Assembly: GCA_035293845.1 (NCBI GenBank)
Contig: DATGMB010000104.1
Location: forward strand, 1 to 37,590
Origin: DATGMB01 sp035293845
Lineage (GTDB): Bacteria; Acidobacteriota; Terriglobia; Bryobacterales; Bryobacteraceae
Direction: 5' to 3'
Length of the DNA: 37,590 nucleotides
Positions 30,069 through 37,590 of the stretch are shown piece after piece (positions within the stretch are counted from its first letter, which is position 1; each line of letters begins with the position of its first letter). The notes below the pieces were generated by a model. The model was not told where the DNA came from. It was given only the letters and a program-made list of their open reading frames with translations, and did not search any database. A program made the position numbers and the translations under genes.

Positions 30069-31076
30069 ATGAGGAAGACGGCGTATCTTTTGCTATTGGC
30101 CGCGTGCCTGGCCCGGGCGCGCGCCGTGCCTGGCCGCGATTGGGACAAAGCGGGCGCGCTGCACAACCTGCGTGACCGCTGGAATACGACCAGCTCCGCG
30201 ATGGCGGATCAGGTCACGGGGACGTTTCGCATCTGGTGGAGCTGCGGCACGCCGGATGGCATCTGCTACGGAACCGGCACGCCATCGGGCTGGCAATACG
30301 TGAACGAGCCGCTCATCGCTGGCTTCGGCGCGGCTCTGGGCATCTGCGATTTGCAGGACCCGACGGCGATTTACTTCAATGGGTCTTACTACTTGTACGC
30401 GTCCGGAATTCCGGCGGGAACGCCGGGATGTCCGGGGCTGGGCAATTCCGGCAACGAGCACGCGAGCGTCTACGGTTTTATCAGCAGCGACGGCAATTCG
30501 TGGTCGATTCTCAATAACGGCAATCCGGTCATCAAAATATCCTCAGACCCGAAATGCTATACGTGCTATTCAGGCCACGGAAACTGGACGCCTTCTGCGA
30601 TCGTGATGCAGTCCGGCAGGCTCATCCGCGTCTACTACAGCCAGAATACAAATGGCATGGAGCCGCCGGACGGAATCTACGCGATGGACAGCTTGGACGG
30701 GACCAACTTCTTCAGCCCGCGCGTGATTTTGGGGCAGGGGCAGTGGGAGCCGGTGGTGAAGAAGGTGGGGATCACGGGAGATTATCCGCTGGTGATGACC
30801 TACGTTGCGGGCAGCCCCGCATGGCCGTGGACGGCCACGTCAAGAGGGCCGGATGACACCAAGTGGGTCGTTGGCAATGGCGGAAAGCCGGTCCGGCTCT
30901 TTCCGCCGTCGACGTTTGTGAGCCTCGAAGGGGACGAGAGCGGGCGGCTGATCGATACGAAGGGTGCTTACTTCACGGGGACGGCGGGCGGAGAAATCCA
31001 CTTTTGGTGGTCGAGCGGTCTGCCCGCGGCTCTATACCGCGGGCTGGCGGAGACGGCACGGTATTTCGGGTTTTGA
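30069..31076 (+). CDS. Secreted beta-propeller protein (GH43-like)
   Basis: 335 residues with a signal peptide (about 1-19, ARARA). Repeated blade-like motifs, such as LQDPTAIYFNGSYYLYASG, TPSAIVMQSGRLIRVYYSQ and GIYAMDSLDGTNFFSP, resemble the five-bladed propellers of glycoside hydrolases GH43/GH32/GH130. Several cysteines (CGTPDGIC, KCYTC) suggest disulfides outside the cytoplasm. I could not assign catalytic acids, so hydrolase activity is a guess. It follows the PhyH gene by 15 nt and ends before a shared hairpin. Confidence 0.65.
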   Translation: MRKTAYLLLLAACLARARAVPGRDWDKAGALHNLRDRWNTTSSAMADQVTGTFRIWWSCGTPDGICYGTGTPSGWQYVNEPLIAGFGAALGICDLQDPTAIYFNGSYYLYASGIPAGTPGCPGLGNSGNEHASVYGFISSDGNSWSILNNGNPVIKISSDPKCYTCYSGHGNWTPSAIVMQSGRLIRVYYSQNTNGMEPPDGIYAMDSLDGTNFFSPRVILGQGQWEPVVKKVGITGDYPLVMTYVAGSPAWPWTATSRGPDDTKWVVGNGGKPVRLFPPSTFVSLEGDESGRLIDTKGAYFTGTAGGEIHFWWSSGLPAALYRGLAETARYFGF

Positions 31077-31086
31077 GGCACGGCGC

Positions 31087-31107
31087 GGGCCGGTCAATGC
31101 CCGGCCC
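31087..31107. terminator. GC-rich terminator hairpin between convergent genes
   Basis: GGGCCGG (31087-31093) and CCGGCCC (31101-31107) form a perfect 7-bp stem with a 7-nt loop, between the propeller gene and the M16 protease stop. It resembles the 14887-14919 hairpin and GGGCCGG-type repeats common in intergenic DNA. No U-tract follows on either strand. Confidence 0.5.
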
Positions 31108-33845
31108 TACTGCAGGACACCCGCCTTCTTGAAATCGCCTGCCTTGACGTAGCTCAGAGCGGCCGGGTCGACGTGCTTGCGGAAGGCCTCGTTCACCTGC
31201 TCGACGGTGAGCGAGGAGATCTTCGCCTCCAGGGCTTCGTCGAATTTCATGGTGCGGCCGAAGCGCTCGCGGGCGAGGAGCAGCGAGGCCAGCGAGCCGT
31301 CCTGCGACCGGCCGACGACGTTTTCATCCAGCCAGGCTTTGCGCTCGGCCGCGACCTCCTCGGCGGTGAAGCCGTCCTTGAGGGCCCGGGCGAGCTCTTC
31401 GCGGAAGGCGGCTTCGACCTTGGGCGCGTTTTGCGGCGCGCAGATCGCGCTTACGACGAAGCTGGCGCCTTCGTCCTTGTCGGTGACCTGGAAGCCGGAG
31501 CTGACACCGTAGCTGAGTCCTTCCTTGTCGCGGATGCGGTGCACCAGGCGCGAGGAGAACGTGCCGCCGAGAATGCGATTGGCCATCATGACGGCGGCGA
31601 AATCGGGGTCATCCATGGTGAGGCGCGTGTTCATTCCGGCCAGGAAGAGCGCGTTCTGCTTATCGGGAGTTTCGATTTTGCGATCGATGGCGTCGACTTT
31701 CGTGTACGGCCGCGGCACGCGCTCGAAATGGCTCGGGCTCTTCCAATCGCCGAAAAGCTCAGCGGCCGCCTTGCGGATGGCGGTGGGGTCGAACTGGCCG
31801 ACTACGACAAGCTCGCCGTTGGATGCGCCAAAAAACTGGGTATAGAACTTGCGGGCATCCTCCAGGGTGACTTTCTTTACGTCGTCGATCTCCTCCTCGA
31901 TGGTGCTGACATAGCGAACGTCGCCGCGTTGGAAGTTTTTGTTGAGCTGGCGGCCGAGCGCGATACGGCCGAGCACGGCCGGCTCGCTTTTGGAGGCTTC
32001 GAGCCCGGCGAGGCGCTGCTGCCGGATCTGCTCGAATTCCGATTCGGGGAAGGATGGCTCACGCAGGATTTCAGCCGCCAGGCGCAGCGCTCCTTCAAGG
32101 TTGGCCTCGACCGTGGTGATGGCAGCGTTCGCGCCGGTGGGCCCGCCGCCAACGTTGATCTCCGCTTTCAGCTGATCCATGGCGTCCTGAATCTGCTGCC
32201 GGGACTTATTCCTGGTCCCGCGCATCAGGACGGCGGCCGCGAGCGAAGCGGCGGCGCTCTTGCCGAACACGGATTTCTCGTCGCCGAAACGGAGGCCGAT
32301 GCGCGCGGTCACCGTGCCGCCGCGATTCTTCTTCGGCAGCAGCACCAGTTTCATGCCGTTGGGGAGCGTGGCGCGAATGACGCGCGATTCGATATTGGCC
32401 GGGCTGGGATCGAAATTTTCTCCCTGGGAGATAGCCGCGCCGCCGGTGTAGCCCTTGAGCATCGCGGTGACGTCCGGCGCGGCGGGGATCTCGGCGCGCT
32501 TGGGATCCTTGGTCGGGAGGAATTCTCCGAGCGTGCGATTGGAGGGCATGAGGTAGGCCTTGGCGACCCGCAGCACGTCCTCCGGAGTGACCTTCTTCAG
32601 CTCGTCGCGGCTGTAGAAGAGCAGCCGCCAGTCGCCATCCCCCAGGTACTCGCTGAGCAGCAGCGCGCTTGACTGGGAGTTCGCCAACTGCAGGTCGAAT
32701 TCCTTCAGCAGGCGCGTCTTGACGCGCTCGACTTCTTCCTTGGTGGGCGGCTCGTCGGCGAAGCCTTCGACGACTTTCAGCAGAGCCTGGCGGGCATCGT
32801 CGAGCGATTGCTCCTGGCGGCAAATGGCGAACGCGACGATTACGCCGGGGTCGTGCAGGTCCAGTGTCTCCATGACAGCCTGGACGGCCTTCTTGTTATC
32901 CACGAGCGATTTGTAGAGGCGGCCGGAAGGCATATCGCCGAGTACGCCGGCCAGTACCTCGATGGCCGCGGCATCGGGATGCGATGCCGCCGGGATGTGG
33001 TACATGGCGGCGACGGCTTGCGTATCGCCGACGCGCCGCAGCGTGACGGTGCGCTCGCCATCCTGCGTGGGCTCCGTCGTGTAGGGTGGGTCGAGCTTGC
33101 GGTCCGGGCGCGGAATACGGCCGAGGGTGTCGGCGATCCACTGCAGGGTCTTGGCGTCATCGAACTTGCCGGCCACCGTGAGGACGGCGTCATCCGGCTG
33201 GTAGTACTTGCGGTAGAACGCCGCCAGGCGCTCGATCGGAACCTGCTCGATATCGGAGCGGTTGCCGATGGGGAGATGGCCATAGGCGTGCCAGAGGTAG
33301 GCCGTTTCCAGCATGCGCTGGAACATGATGTTGACCGGGTTGTTCTCGCCCATTTCGAATTCGTTCCGCACCACGGTCATTTCCTTATCGAGGAGCGCCT
33401 TTTCCATGCGGGTGTGGACCATGCGGTCGGCCTCGAGTTCGAGGGCCCAGCGCAGGTTTTCGTCCGTGGCGTTGACGGTTTCGAAATAGTTGGTGCGGTC
33501 CCAGGAGGTGCTGCCGTTCATCTGGGCGCCGTGGTCGGTCAGCTCTTTCTTGATGTTGGTGCGGGTCGCCGTCTGCAGGAACATCATATGCTCCAGCAGG
33601 TGCGCCATGCCGGTTTCGCCGTAGCCTTCATGCCGGGAGCCAACCAGGTAAGTAATGTTCACCGTGACCTTCGGCTTGGACTGGTCCGGGAAGAGTAAAA
33701 CGCGCAGGCCGTTGGGGAAGGCGTACTCCGTGATGCCCTCGACGGAGGTGACCTTCTGAACGCCTGGCGGAAGGGTTTGAGCGATGGCCGCGGCGGAAAA
33801 CAGAACAACCGCGAGCAGGCAGAGAAGCCCCTGGTTACGACGCAC
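31107..33845 (-). CDS. M16 family zinc peptidase, secreted
   Basis: 912 residues from a GTG start with AGGAGG upstream. Signal peptide about 1-22 (AAIAQ). The inverted zinc motif HLLEH (His82, Glu85, His86) and Glu162 (NEFEMGE) give the HxxEH-x75-E pattern of active M16 peptidases. The N-terminal half carries the active site; the C-terminal half repeats the fold without the motif, as in other two-domain M16 enzymes. It is predicted to degrade peptides in the periplasm. Confidence 0.93.
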   Translation of the reverse strand: MRRNQGLLCLLAVVLFSAAAIAQTLPPGVQKVTSVEGITEYAFPNGLRVLLFPDQSKPKVTVNITYLVGSRHEGYGETGMAHLLEHMMFLQTATRTNIKKELTDHGAQMNGSTSWDRTNYFETVNATDENLRWALELEADRMVHTRMEKALLDKEMTVVRNEFEMGENNPVNIMFQRMLETAYLWHAYGHLPIGNRSDIEQVPIERLAAFYRKYYQPDDAVLTVAGKFDDAKTLQWIADTLGRIPRPDRKLDPPYTTEPTQDGERTVTLRRVGDTQAVAAMYHIPAASHPDAAAIEVLAGVLGDMPSGRLYKSLVDNKKAVQAVMETLDLHDPGVIVAFAICRQEQSLDDARQALLKVVEGFADEPPTKEEVERVKTRLLKEFDLQLANSQSSALLLSEYLGDGDWRLLFYSRDELKKVTPEDVLRVAKAYLMPSNRTLGEFLPTKDPKRAEIPAAPDVTAMLKGYTGGAAISQGENFDPSPANIESRVIRATLPNGMKLVLLPKKNRGGTVTARIGLRFGDEKSVFGKSAAASLAAAVLMRGTRNKSRQQIQDAMDQLKAEINVGGGPTGANAAITTVEANLEGALRLAAEILREPSFPESEFEQIRQQRLAGLEASKSEPAVLGRIALGRQLNKNFQRGDVRYVSTIEEEIDDVKKVTLEDARKFYTQFFGASNGELVVVGQFDPTAIRKAAAELFGDWKSPSHFERVPRPYTKVDAIDRKIETPDKQNALFLAGMNTRLTMDDPDFAAVMMANRILGGTFSSRLVHRIRDKEGLSYGVSSGFQVTDKDEGASFVVSAICAPQNAPKVEAAFREELARALKDGFTAEEVAAERKAWLDENVVGRSQDGSLASLLLARERFGRTMKFDEALEAKISSLTVEQVNEAFRKHVDPAALSYVKAGDFKKAGVLQ

Positions 33846-33869
33846 GATGCCTCCTAGGAATTCAGCAGA

Positions 33870-33878
33870 ATTATAGCA
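33870..33878 (-). promoter_or_regulatory. Extended -10 promoter of the M16 peptidase gene
   Basis: On the minus strand TG-C-TATAAT is a perfect extended -10. Transcription would start near 33863, giving an 18-nt leader with AGGAGG before the GTG start. No -35 match is seen. Confidence 0.65.
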
Positions 33879-33953
33879 ATCCCCATTGGACGGGGCCCAT
33901 CGGGAAAGGTCCCGCTGAGCGGCCCGCGAGACGCCGGCGTGATGCCGTTCTGC

Positions 33954-34048
33954 GGGCAGGTGGCTTATCGTAAGCCACCCGGTTCCCGTAAGTCGCTCAT
34001 TCTATTCGGAGGAATTCTGGCAAGTGGCTTATGATAAGCCACCTGCCC
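33954..34048. repeat. 95-bp element of two inverted, self-palindromic 25-bp units
   Basis: Arms 33954-33978 and 34024-34048 are inverted copies over 25 bp with one G-T wobble. Each arm is itself a hairpin: GTGGCTTA-tcg-TAAGCCAC and GTGGCTTA-tga-TAAGCCAC. The outer ends read GGGCAGGTGGCTTA and TAAGCCACCTGCCC. The 45-nt loop shows no gene. The pair resembles REP/BIME-type or REPIN elements in design; no transposase is nearby. Confidence 0.7.
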
Positions 34049-34066
34049 TCGGCAGGGGGCCGGCTG

Positions 34067-34075
34067 TGCTATTCT
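34067..34075 (+). promoter_or_regulatory. Extended -10 box upstream of the MATE gene
   Basis: TG-C-TATTCT would start transcription near 34082, leaving a leader of about 140 nt before the ATG at 34225. The leader contains two small hairpins. The ATG at 34077 lies 1 nt after the box and its 20-codon frame is not considered a gene. Confidence 0.45.
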
Positions 34076-34224
34076 GATGAACCAGGAAGTCCCGCATATG
34101 GTGAACATCCCGGTCCTTGCCGCTTTGAACGTCCGCTAGCGGTTCGCGCTTCGCATCCTCGTGAAGCGCTGTCGATCAACCTGACAATCAGTGAATTCGG
34201 GGTATCAGCTCCGGAAAGGTCTGC

Positions 34225-35634
34225 ATGCAGGCGGTATACGACCGTAAGAAGCGCGGGCTTCGGCACTTCCTCCGCGAAGCGCTGGCCGGCACCAGCCAGG
34301 ATTTCACCCAAGGCAGCCTGAGCCGCGGCATTGCGCTGCTGGCGCTGCCGACGATGCTCGAAATGGCGATGGAATCGACGTTCGCCATTGTGGACGCGTT
34401 CTGGGTGGCGCGCCTCGGCACGGACGCCGTGGCGGCGGTGGGCATCACGGAAGCCATGGTAATCCTGGTATTCAGCATCGGGATCGGGCTGAGCATGGCG
34501 GCGGGCGCGATGGTGGCGCGGCGCATCGGCGAGCACGATCCGGAGGGCGCGGCGGTGGCGGCGGCGCAGGCGATCGCAGCCGGGGTAGCGATCTCGGCGG
34601 TTACGGGAACTCTGGGCGCGGTGTTTGCGCCACGGTTGCTCGCGCTGATGGACGCCTCGCCCGCGGTGATTGCGACCGGCGCGCGCTTCAGCCGCATCGT
34701 GCTCGGGGCGAACGGCTGCATCATCCTGCTGTTCCTGATCAATGGCATCTTTCGCGGCGCGGGGGACGCGGTGCTCTCGATGCGCACGCTGTGGCTCGCG
34801 AACCTCGTCAATCTGGCGCTCGACCCGTGCTTCATTTACGGGCTATGGCGATTCCCGCGCCTCGGGGTCACGGGCGCGGCGGTCGCCACCACAACCGGCA
34901 GGAGCATCGGTGTGCTGTTTCAGTTGTTCCTGCTGTGGCAGGGGCGGGGAAGAGTGAAACTGCGGCGGCGGCACCTGCGCATCCACTGGCCGGTGCTGCG
35001 GCCGCTGCTGCGCGTGGCTGCGACGGCGATCGCGCAATACTTCATTGCGACGGCGAGTTGGCTCGGGCTGGCCCGTCTGAACGCGGCTTTCGGCAGCGCG
35101 GCGGTGGCGGGCTACACGCTGGCGATCCGGGTCATTACGTTCTTCATCCTGCCCTCCTGGGGGATCAGCGCCGCGGTGGCGACGCTGGTGGGGCAGAATC
35201 TGGGAGCGCGGCAGCCGGAGCGGGCGGAGCGCGCCGTCTGGCTGGCTGGCCGGTACAACATGGCGTTCCTCACCGCGGTGGGCGTGGGCGTATTCGCGTT
35301 CGCCGGGCCGCTGGCCTCGCTATTCAGCAACGACCCGGAGGTGCGCCGAATCACCGCGACCTGTCTGCGTTTCATCAGCGCGGGCTACCCCTGCTACGCC
35401 TGGGGAATGACGATGGAGCAGGCGTTCAACGGCGCCGGGGATTCCACCACGCCGACGTGGCTGAACCTCGGCTGCTATTGGATGCTGCAGATTCCGCTGG
35501 CGTCCGTGCTGTCGATGGCGACGCCGCTCGGGGCGCGGGGCGTGTACGCGGCGATCGCCGGCGCGGAAACGGTGCTGGCGGCGGCCGGGGTCACGATGTT
35601 CCGTCGCGGGCGGTGGAAGACGGTGAAACTGTAG
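34225..35634 (+). CDS. MATE family multidrug exporter
   Basis: 469 residues, typical for MATE (about 12 membrane segments). The first segment follows a basic 35-residue N-terminus (GIALLALPTMLEMAMESTF), and further hydrophobic segments fill the rest in two related halves; Asn/Asp in TM1 and an FRGAGDA loop (residues about 175-181) are family-like. MATE pumps use a proton or sodium gradient to expel cationic drugs or metabolites. The start has GGAAAGG five bases upstream and an in-frame stop shortly before. The last base is 5 nt from the stop of the convergent DUF4188 gene. Confidence 0.92.
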   Translation: MQAVYDRKKRGLRHFLREALAGTSQDFTQGSLSRGIALLALPTMLEMAMESTFAIVDAFWVARLGTDAVAAVGITEAMVILVFSIGIGLSMAAGAMVARRIGEHDPEGAAVAAAQAIAAGVAISAVTGTLGAVFAPRLLALMDASPAVIATGARFSRIVLGANGCIILLFLINGIFRGAGDAVLSMRTLWLANLVNLALDPCFIYGLWRFPRLGVTGAAVATTTGRSIGVLFQLFLLWQGRGRVKLRRRHLRIHWPVLRPLLRVAATAIAQYFIATASWLGLARLNAAFGSAAVAGYTLAIRVITFFILPSWGISAAVATLVGQNLGARQPERAERAVWLAGRYNMAFLTAVGVGVFAFAGPLASLFSNDPEVRRITATCLRFISAGYPCYAWGMTMEQAFNGAGDSTTPTWLNLGCYWMLQIPLASVLSMATPLGARGVYAAIAGAETVLAAAGVTMFRRGRWKTVKL

Positions 35635-35639
35635 GCGCG

Positions 35640-36113
35640 CTACGGCGCGGGCGGCGGGCCTGCCTCACGGGCGGCCCGCTGGCGCGCGGAAAACATCGCG
35701 CCGGCCGCGGGCACAACCGGAGCAAATGCGGACAGCCCGGAAGGCGCCTGCATATCGACATAGACCGCCTCGATCCCGCCGCGCCGGAAGTACGTCTCGT
35801 GCCAGAAGCCGGTGCCGCCGGTGTCGCGCAGGAAGTTCTGCCACCAGATGCGGTGCGGCTCCGAGCGCGCCCAGCTTTCGAGCGATTCGAAATCGCGCCA
35901 GTACTGGCGCATGCCAATGTGGCGCAGGCCGTAGAAAATGCTTTCGTGCAGCAGCAGGCCGTCCGGTCTGGCGGCCACAGCAGCGTTGATTTTGGGCCCG
36001 AAGCCGGCCAAGGTTTTGATGCCGGCCAGGGCGTTGACCCGCATGCCGAGGTAGATCACCACCAGGTCCGGGTAGGCGGAAAGATCGACGGTCGTCCGAG
36101 GGGCGTGAGGCAT
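35640..36113 (-). CDS. DUF4188 family protein
   Basis: 157 residues from the ATG at 36113, with AAGGAG upstream; an in-frame GTG at 36128 is less likely. The pattern VVIYLGMRVNALAGI, QYWRDFESLESWARSE and GFWHETYF matches DUF4188, a family related to ferredoxin-like monooxygenase folds with an aromatic-lined pocket. The chemical role is unknown. The C-terminal tail is Pro/Ala rich. Convergent with the MATE gene. Confidence 0.8.
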   Translation of the reverse strand: MPHAPRTTVDLSAYPDLVVIYLGMRVNALAGIKTLAGFGPKINAAVAARPDGLLLHESIFYGLRHIGMRQYWRDFESLESWARSEPHRIWWQNFLRDTGGTGFWHETYFRRGGIEAVYVDMQAPSGLSAFAPVVPAAGAMFSARQRAAREAGPPPAP

Positions 36114-36238
36114 CGGCCGCTCCTTCACCGGCAGTCTATCGCAGGCGCCGGCGAAAAAGCTCGATCACAGCGCCGTGGATTGCGCTAGAATCGGGGGAGC
36201 TTTATCTACAGGCTGCCCTTTTCATCTCCTCGCGGACC

Positions 36239-36577
36239 ATGCAGAAGACGCGTGCGCCACAACTGACGACCGTCGAACTGATCGATGCGCTGGAGGCCGG
36301 GATTGCGTCGCTCCGAACGCGGAACGGCCGTCCCGTGCCGCCCGCCAACGGCTCGGTCGAGCCTGCGGTATTGCGGGCGCAACTGGAGAGGGCGTCTGTT
36401 TCCGCGGCGGACCTGGCCAGAGCGGTCGGCGTGCCGCCGGGGGACCTGGATGCGTGGATCTCCCGGCTGTTCGAACTGCTGACGCCGGCCGCACGCTGGA
36501 GACTGCTGGCGCCGCGTCCGAACGGCAGCGCGCATTTCCGCGGCACTCATCCCTTTTCTAAGATCGAGGAACTTTAA
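36239..36577 (+). CDS. Small protein with helix-turn-helix-like segment
   Basis: 112 residues. The segment from about 60 to 87 (LERASVSAADLARAVGVPPG, then DLDAWI) looks like a helix-turn-helix of the XRE or lambda-repressor kind. The N-terminus is a basic, mixed region. No family recognised. It is followed 7 nt later by the start of a ParA-like ATPase gene, so the two may form a functional pair. A weak -10 (TAGAAT, 36186-36191) lies about 50 nt upstream. Confidence 0.6.
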   Translation: MQKTRAPQLTTVELIDALEAGIASLRTRNGRPVPPANGSVEPAVLRAQLERASVSAADLARAVGVPPGDLDAWISRLFELLTPAARWRLLAPRPNGSAHFRGTHPFSKIEEL

Positions 36578-36584
36578 CGACACC

Positions 36585-37326
36585 ATGAGCACAGCGACCC
36601 GAACCCGAACCGAAAACGACCACTGACAAACCGCGCCTGATCCTCACCCATGGCGAGAAAGGCGGCGTGGGGAAGAGCACCGTGGCGCGCATCATTGCCG
36701 ATTACCTGCGCTCGCGCGACGCGGCCTTCCGCGCCTACGATGCGGAGGGAGCCACCGGCCAGTTGCTGCGCTTCCACCCCGAGGCGACCGACCCGGTCGC
36801 GGTGGAAAGCGCCGCCGGCATCGCGCCGGTGCTCGATTATCTGATGGACGGCAGCGCGCAGCGCCTGGCGCTGGTGGACCTCGGCGCGCGCTCGGGCGAG
36901 GACGTAAAGCAATGGCTCTATCGCGCCGGCGCGCTCGAAGAGGCCGAGGCGGCGCGGCTGGGGATCACGGTGGTGTACGTGCTGGGCGGCGCGGTCGATA
37001 GCGTCGGGCACCTGAAGGAGTGCTTCGCGTCCCTGGGGCGCGATGTGAATTACGTGATCGCCAAAAACTTCGGCGTGGCCGGCAAGTTCGAGGTCTACGA
37101 CAACTCCAAAGTGCGCCAGGATTTGCTGGCGGCGGGCGCGCGCGAAATTGAGATTCCGGCGCTGGACGGATCGGTATACCAATCGGTCGACCGGGCCAGC
37201 GTCTCCTTCAGCGCCTTCGCCGACGGCCGCGGCGGCGAATTCGGCTTCACGGAGCGCCGCTACTGCCGGACCTGGCTCCGGGAGTGCTTCGCGGCACTGG
37301 ATACGGTGGCGACGGTCCTGCAATAG
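36585..37326 (+). CDS. ParA/MinD-like ATPase, apparent frameshift near the start
   Basis: The ATPase frame from 36589 to 37326 encodes a deviant Walker A motif, GEKGGVGKST, and a Walker B-like ALVDLGA, in about 245 residues. The only well-placed ATG (36585, 7 nt after the upstream stop) is in another frame and ends at a stop at 36624-36626. Skipping one base in the ACCCGAACCCGAACC region would join them. In-frame alternative starts are CTG 36637 or GTG 36667, and the latter removes the KGG of Walker A. The likely causes are a one-base sequencing error or a real frameshift. ParA-like ATPases bind DNA or membrane for partition or positioning; with the HTH-like protein this could be a regulatory or mobile-element module. 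Confidence 0.65.
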
Positions 37327-37377
37327 AGCCCCGGTGCCGGGCCGTACATCGGCACGCGGCATGCCGGAAATTCGTGC

Positions 37378-37590
37378 TTGAGCACGGACGAGACTGACAC
37401 CGCGCGATGGCGCCTGCTATTGCGGGCGCTCCGCTCGCGCAATTACCGCCTGTTTTTCGAAGGGCAACTGGTTTCGCTGGTCGGCACCTGGATGACACGG
37501 GTCGCGACGGCGTGGCTCGTGTACCGCCTGACGCATTCGGCATTTCTGCTCGGCTTGACGGGTTTCGCCGGCCAGGCGCCGATCTTCTTT
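37378..37590 (+). CDS. MFS_3 family exporter, N-terminal part (cut by window edge)
   Basis: 71 visible residues from a TTG start with GGAA eight bases upstream; no ATG or GTG is available in this frame after the preceding stop. The sequence RSRNYRLFFEGQLVSLVGTW and TRVATAWLVYRLTHSAFLLG matches the first part of MFS_3/EntS-type transmembrane exporters. It continues beyond the right edge. The substrate is unknown; relatives export siderophores or drugs. Confidence 0.82.
   Translation, partial: MSTDETDTARWRLLLRALRSRNYRLFFEGQLVSLVGTWMTRVATAWLVYRLTHSAFLLGLTGFAGQAPIFF

Larger units (their letters stand above)
33846..34224. other. Divergent intergenic region rich in palindromes
   Basis: 379 bp without a convincing gene. 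It holds the M16 promoter (33870-33878), a small hairpin CGGGA/TCCCG (33901-33914), a perfect palindrome ACGCCGGCGT (33931-33940), the 95-bp double palindrome (33954-34048), a MATE promoter box (34067-34075), a palindrome CCGCTAGCGG (34133-34142) and a 7-bp stem GCGCTTC/GAAGCGC (34146-34169). Confidence 0.6.

Noticed and set aside
33901..33940. Short hairpins CGGGA/TCCCG and ACGCCGGCGT as operators
   Set aside because: Palindromes of 10 bp or less are expected by chance in DNA this GC-rich; not claimed separately.
34077..34139. 20-codon frame after TGCTATTCT as a leaderless gene or leader peptide
   Set aside because: The ATG lies 1 nt after the -10, upstream of the expected transcription start, and has no coding signature.

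Overview
The window is GC-rich, densely packed bacterial DNA. The gene set resembles Acidobacteriota of the Solibacter/Bryobacter type: a very large sedolisin protease fused to NHL repeats, PadR-controlled RND efflux, a PEP-CTERM secreted metalloprotease, periplasmic adaptor and TolC proteins (so a diderm), and many secreted peptidases. That placement is inference from gene content; no rRNA or tRNA gene was found to confirm it. Most genes start at ATG, and several at GTG or TTG with a good Shine-Dalgarno sequence.

Layout. 1-1711: end of a NatAB-like ABC exporter. 1769-7680: an overlapping PadR-TolC-RND-adaptor efflux operon. 7692-12683 (minus): a 1663-residue secreted S53 protease with FN3, BACON, twelve NHL and DUF11-like modules, divergent from an S9 peptidase (12823-14877). 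14936-15541 (minus): three tiny coupled genes, one resembling a phage-associated DUF6582 protein. 15652-18840 (minus): HtrA-like lipoprotein, M50 site-2 protease with CBS domains, a small membrane protein, and HU. 18947-20500: zinc-ribbon protein, PEP-CTERM metalloprotease, 37-residue membrane protein. 20512-24028 (minus): larE and gyrA. 24145-26398: DinB protein, a broken Kir-type potassium channel and two unknown proteins. 26402-29126 (minus): M48 protease and phosphoglucomutase. 29289-31076: a phytanoyl-CoA dioxygenase-like enzyme and a secreted beta-propeller protein. 31107-33845 (minus): M16 protease. 34225-35634: MATE exporter. 35640-36113 (minus): DUF4188 protein. 36239-37326: HTH-like protein and ParA-like ATPase with an apparent frameshift near its start. 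37378-end: start of an MFS_3 exporter.

Two functional themes recur. One is export and drug resistance (ABC-2, RND tripartite pump, MATE, MFS_3). The other is proteolysis at or beyond the inner membrane (S53, S9, HtrA, M50, M48, M16, PEP-CTERM metalloprotease). The HtrA and M50 genes lie in one minus-strand run with a small membrane protein, so they may act together in envelope quality control.

The most notable non-coding signals are: (i) a repeated promoter layout in which an extended -10 element lies only 7-10 nt before the ATG, implying leaderless mRNAs; (ii) a 95-bp element of two inverted, self-palindromic 25-bp units at 33954-34048; (iii) a 68-bp foldback repeat between larE and gyrA; and (iv) a dispersed-type repeat that supplies the signal peptide of the RND adaptor. 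No CRISPR array, insertion sequence, tRNA or rRNA was seen.
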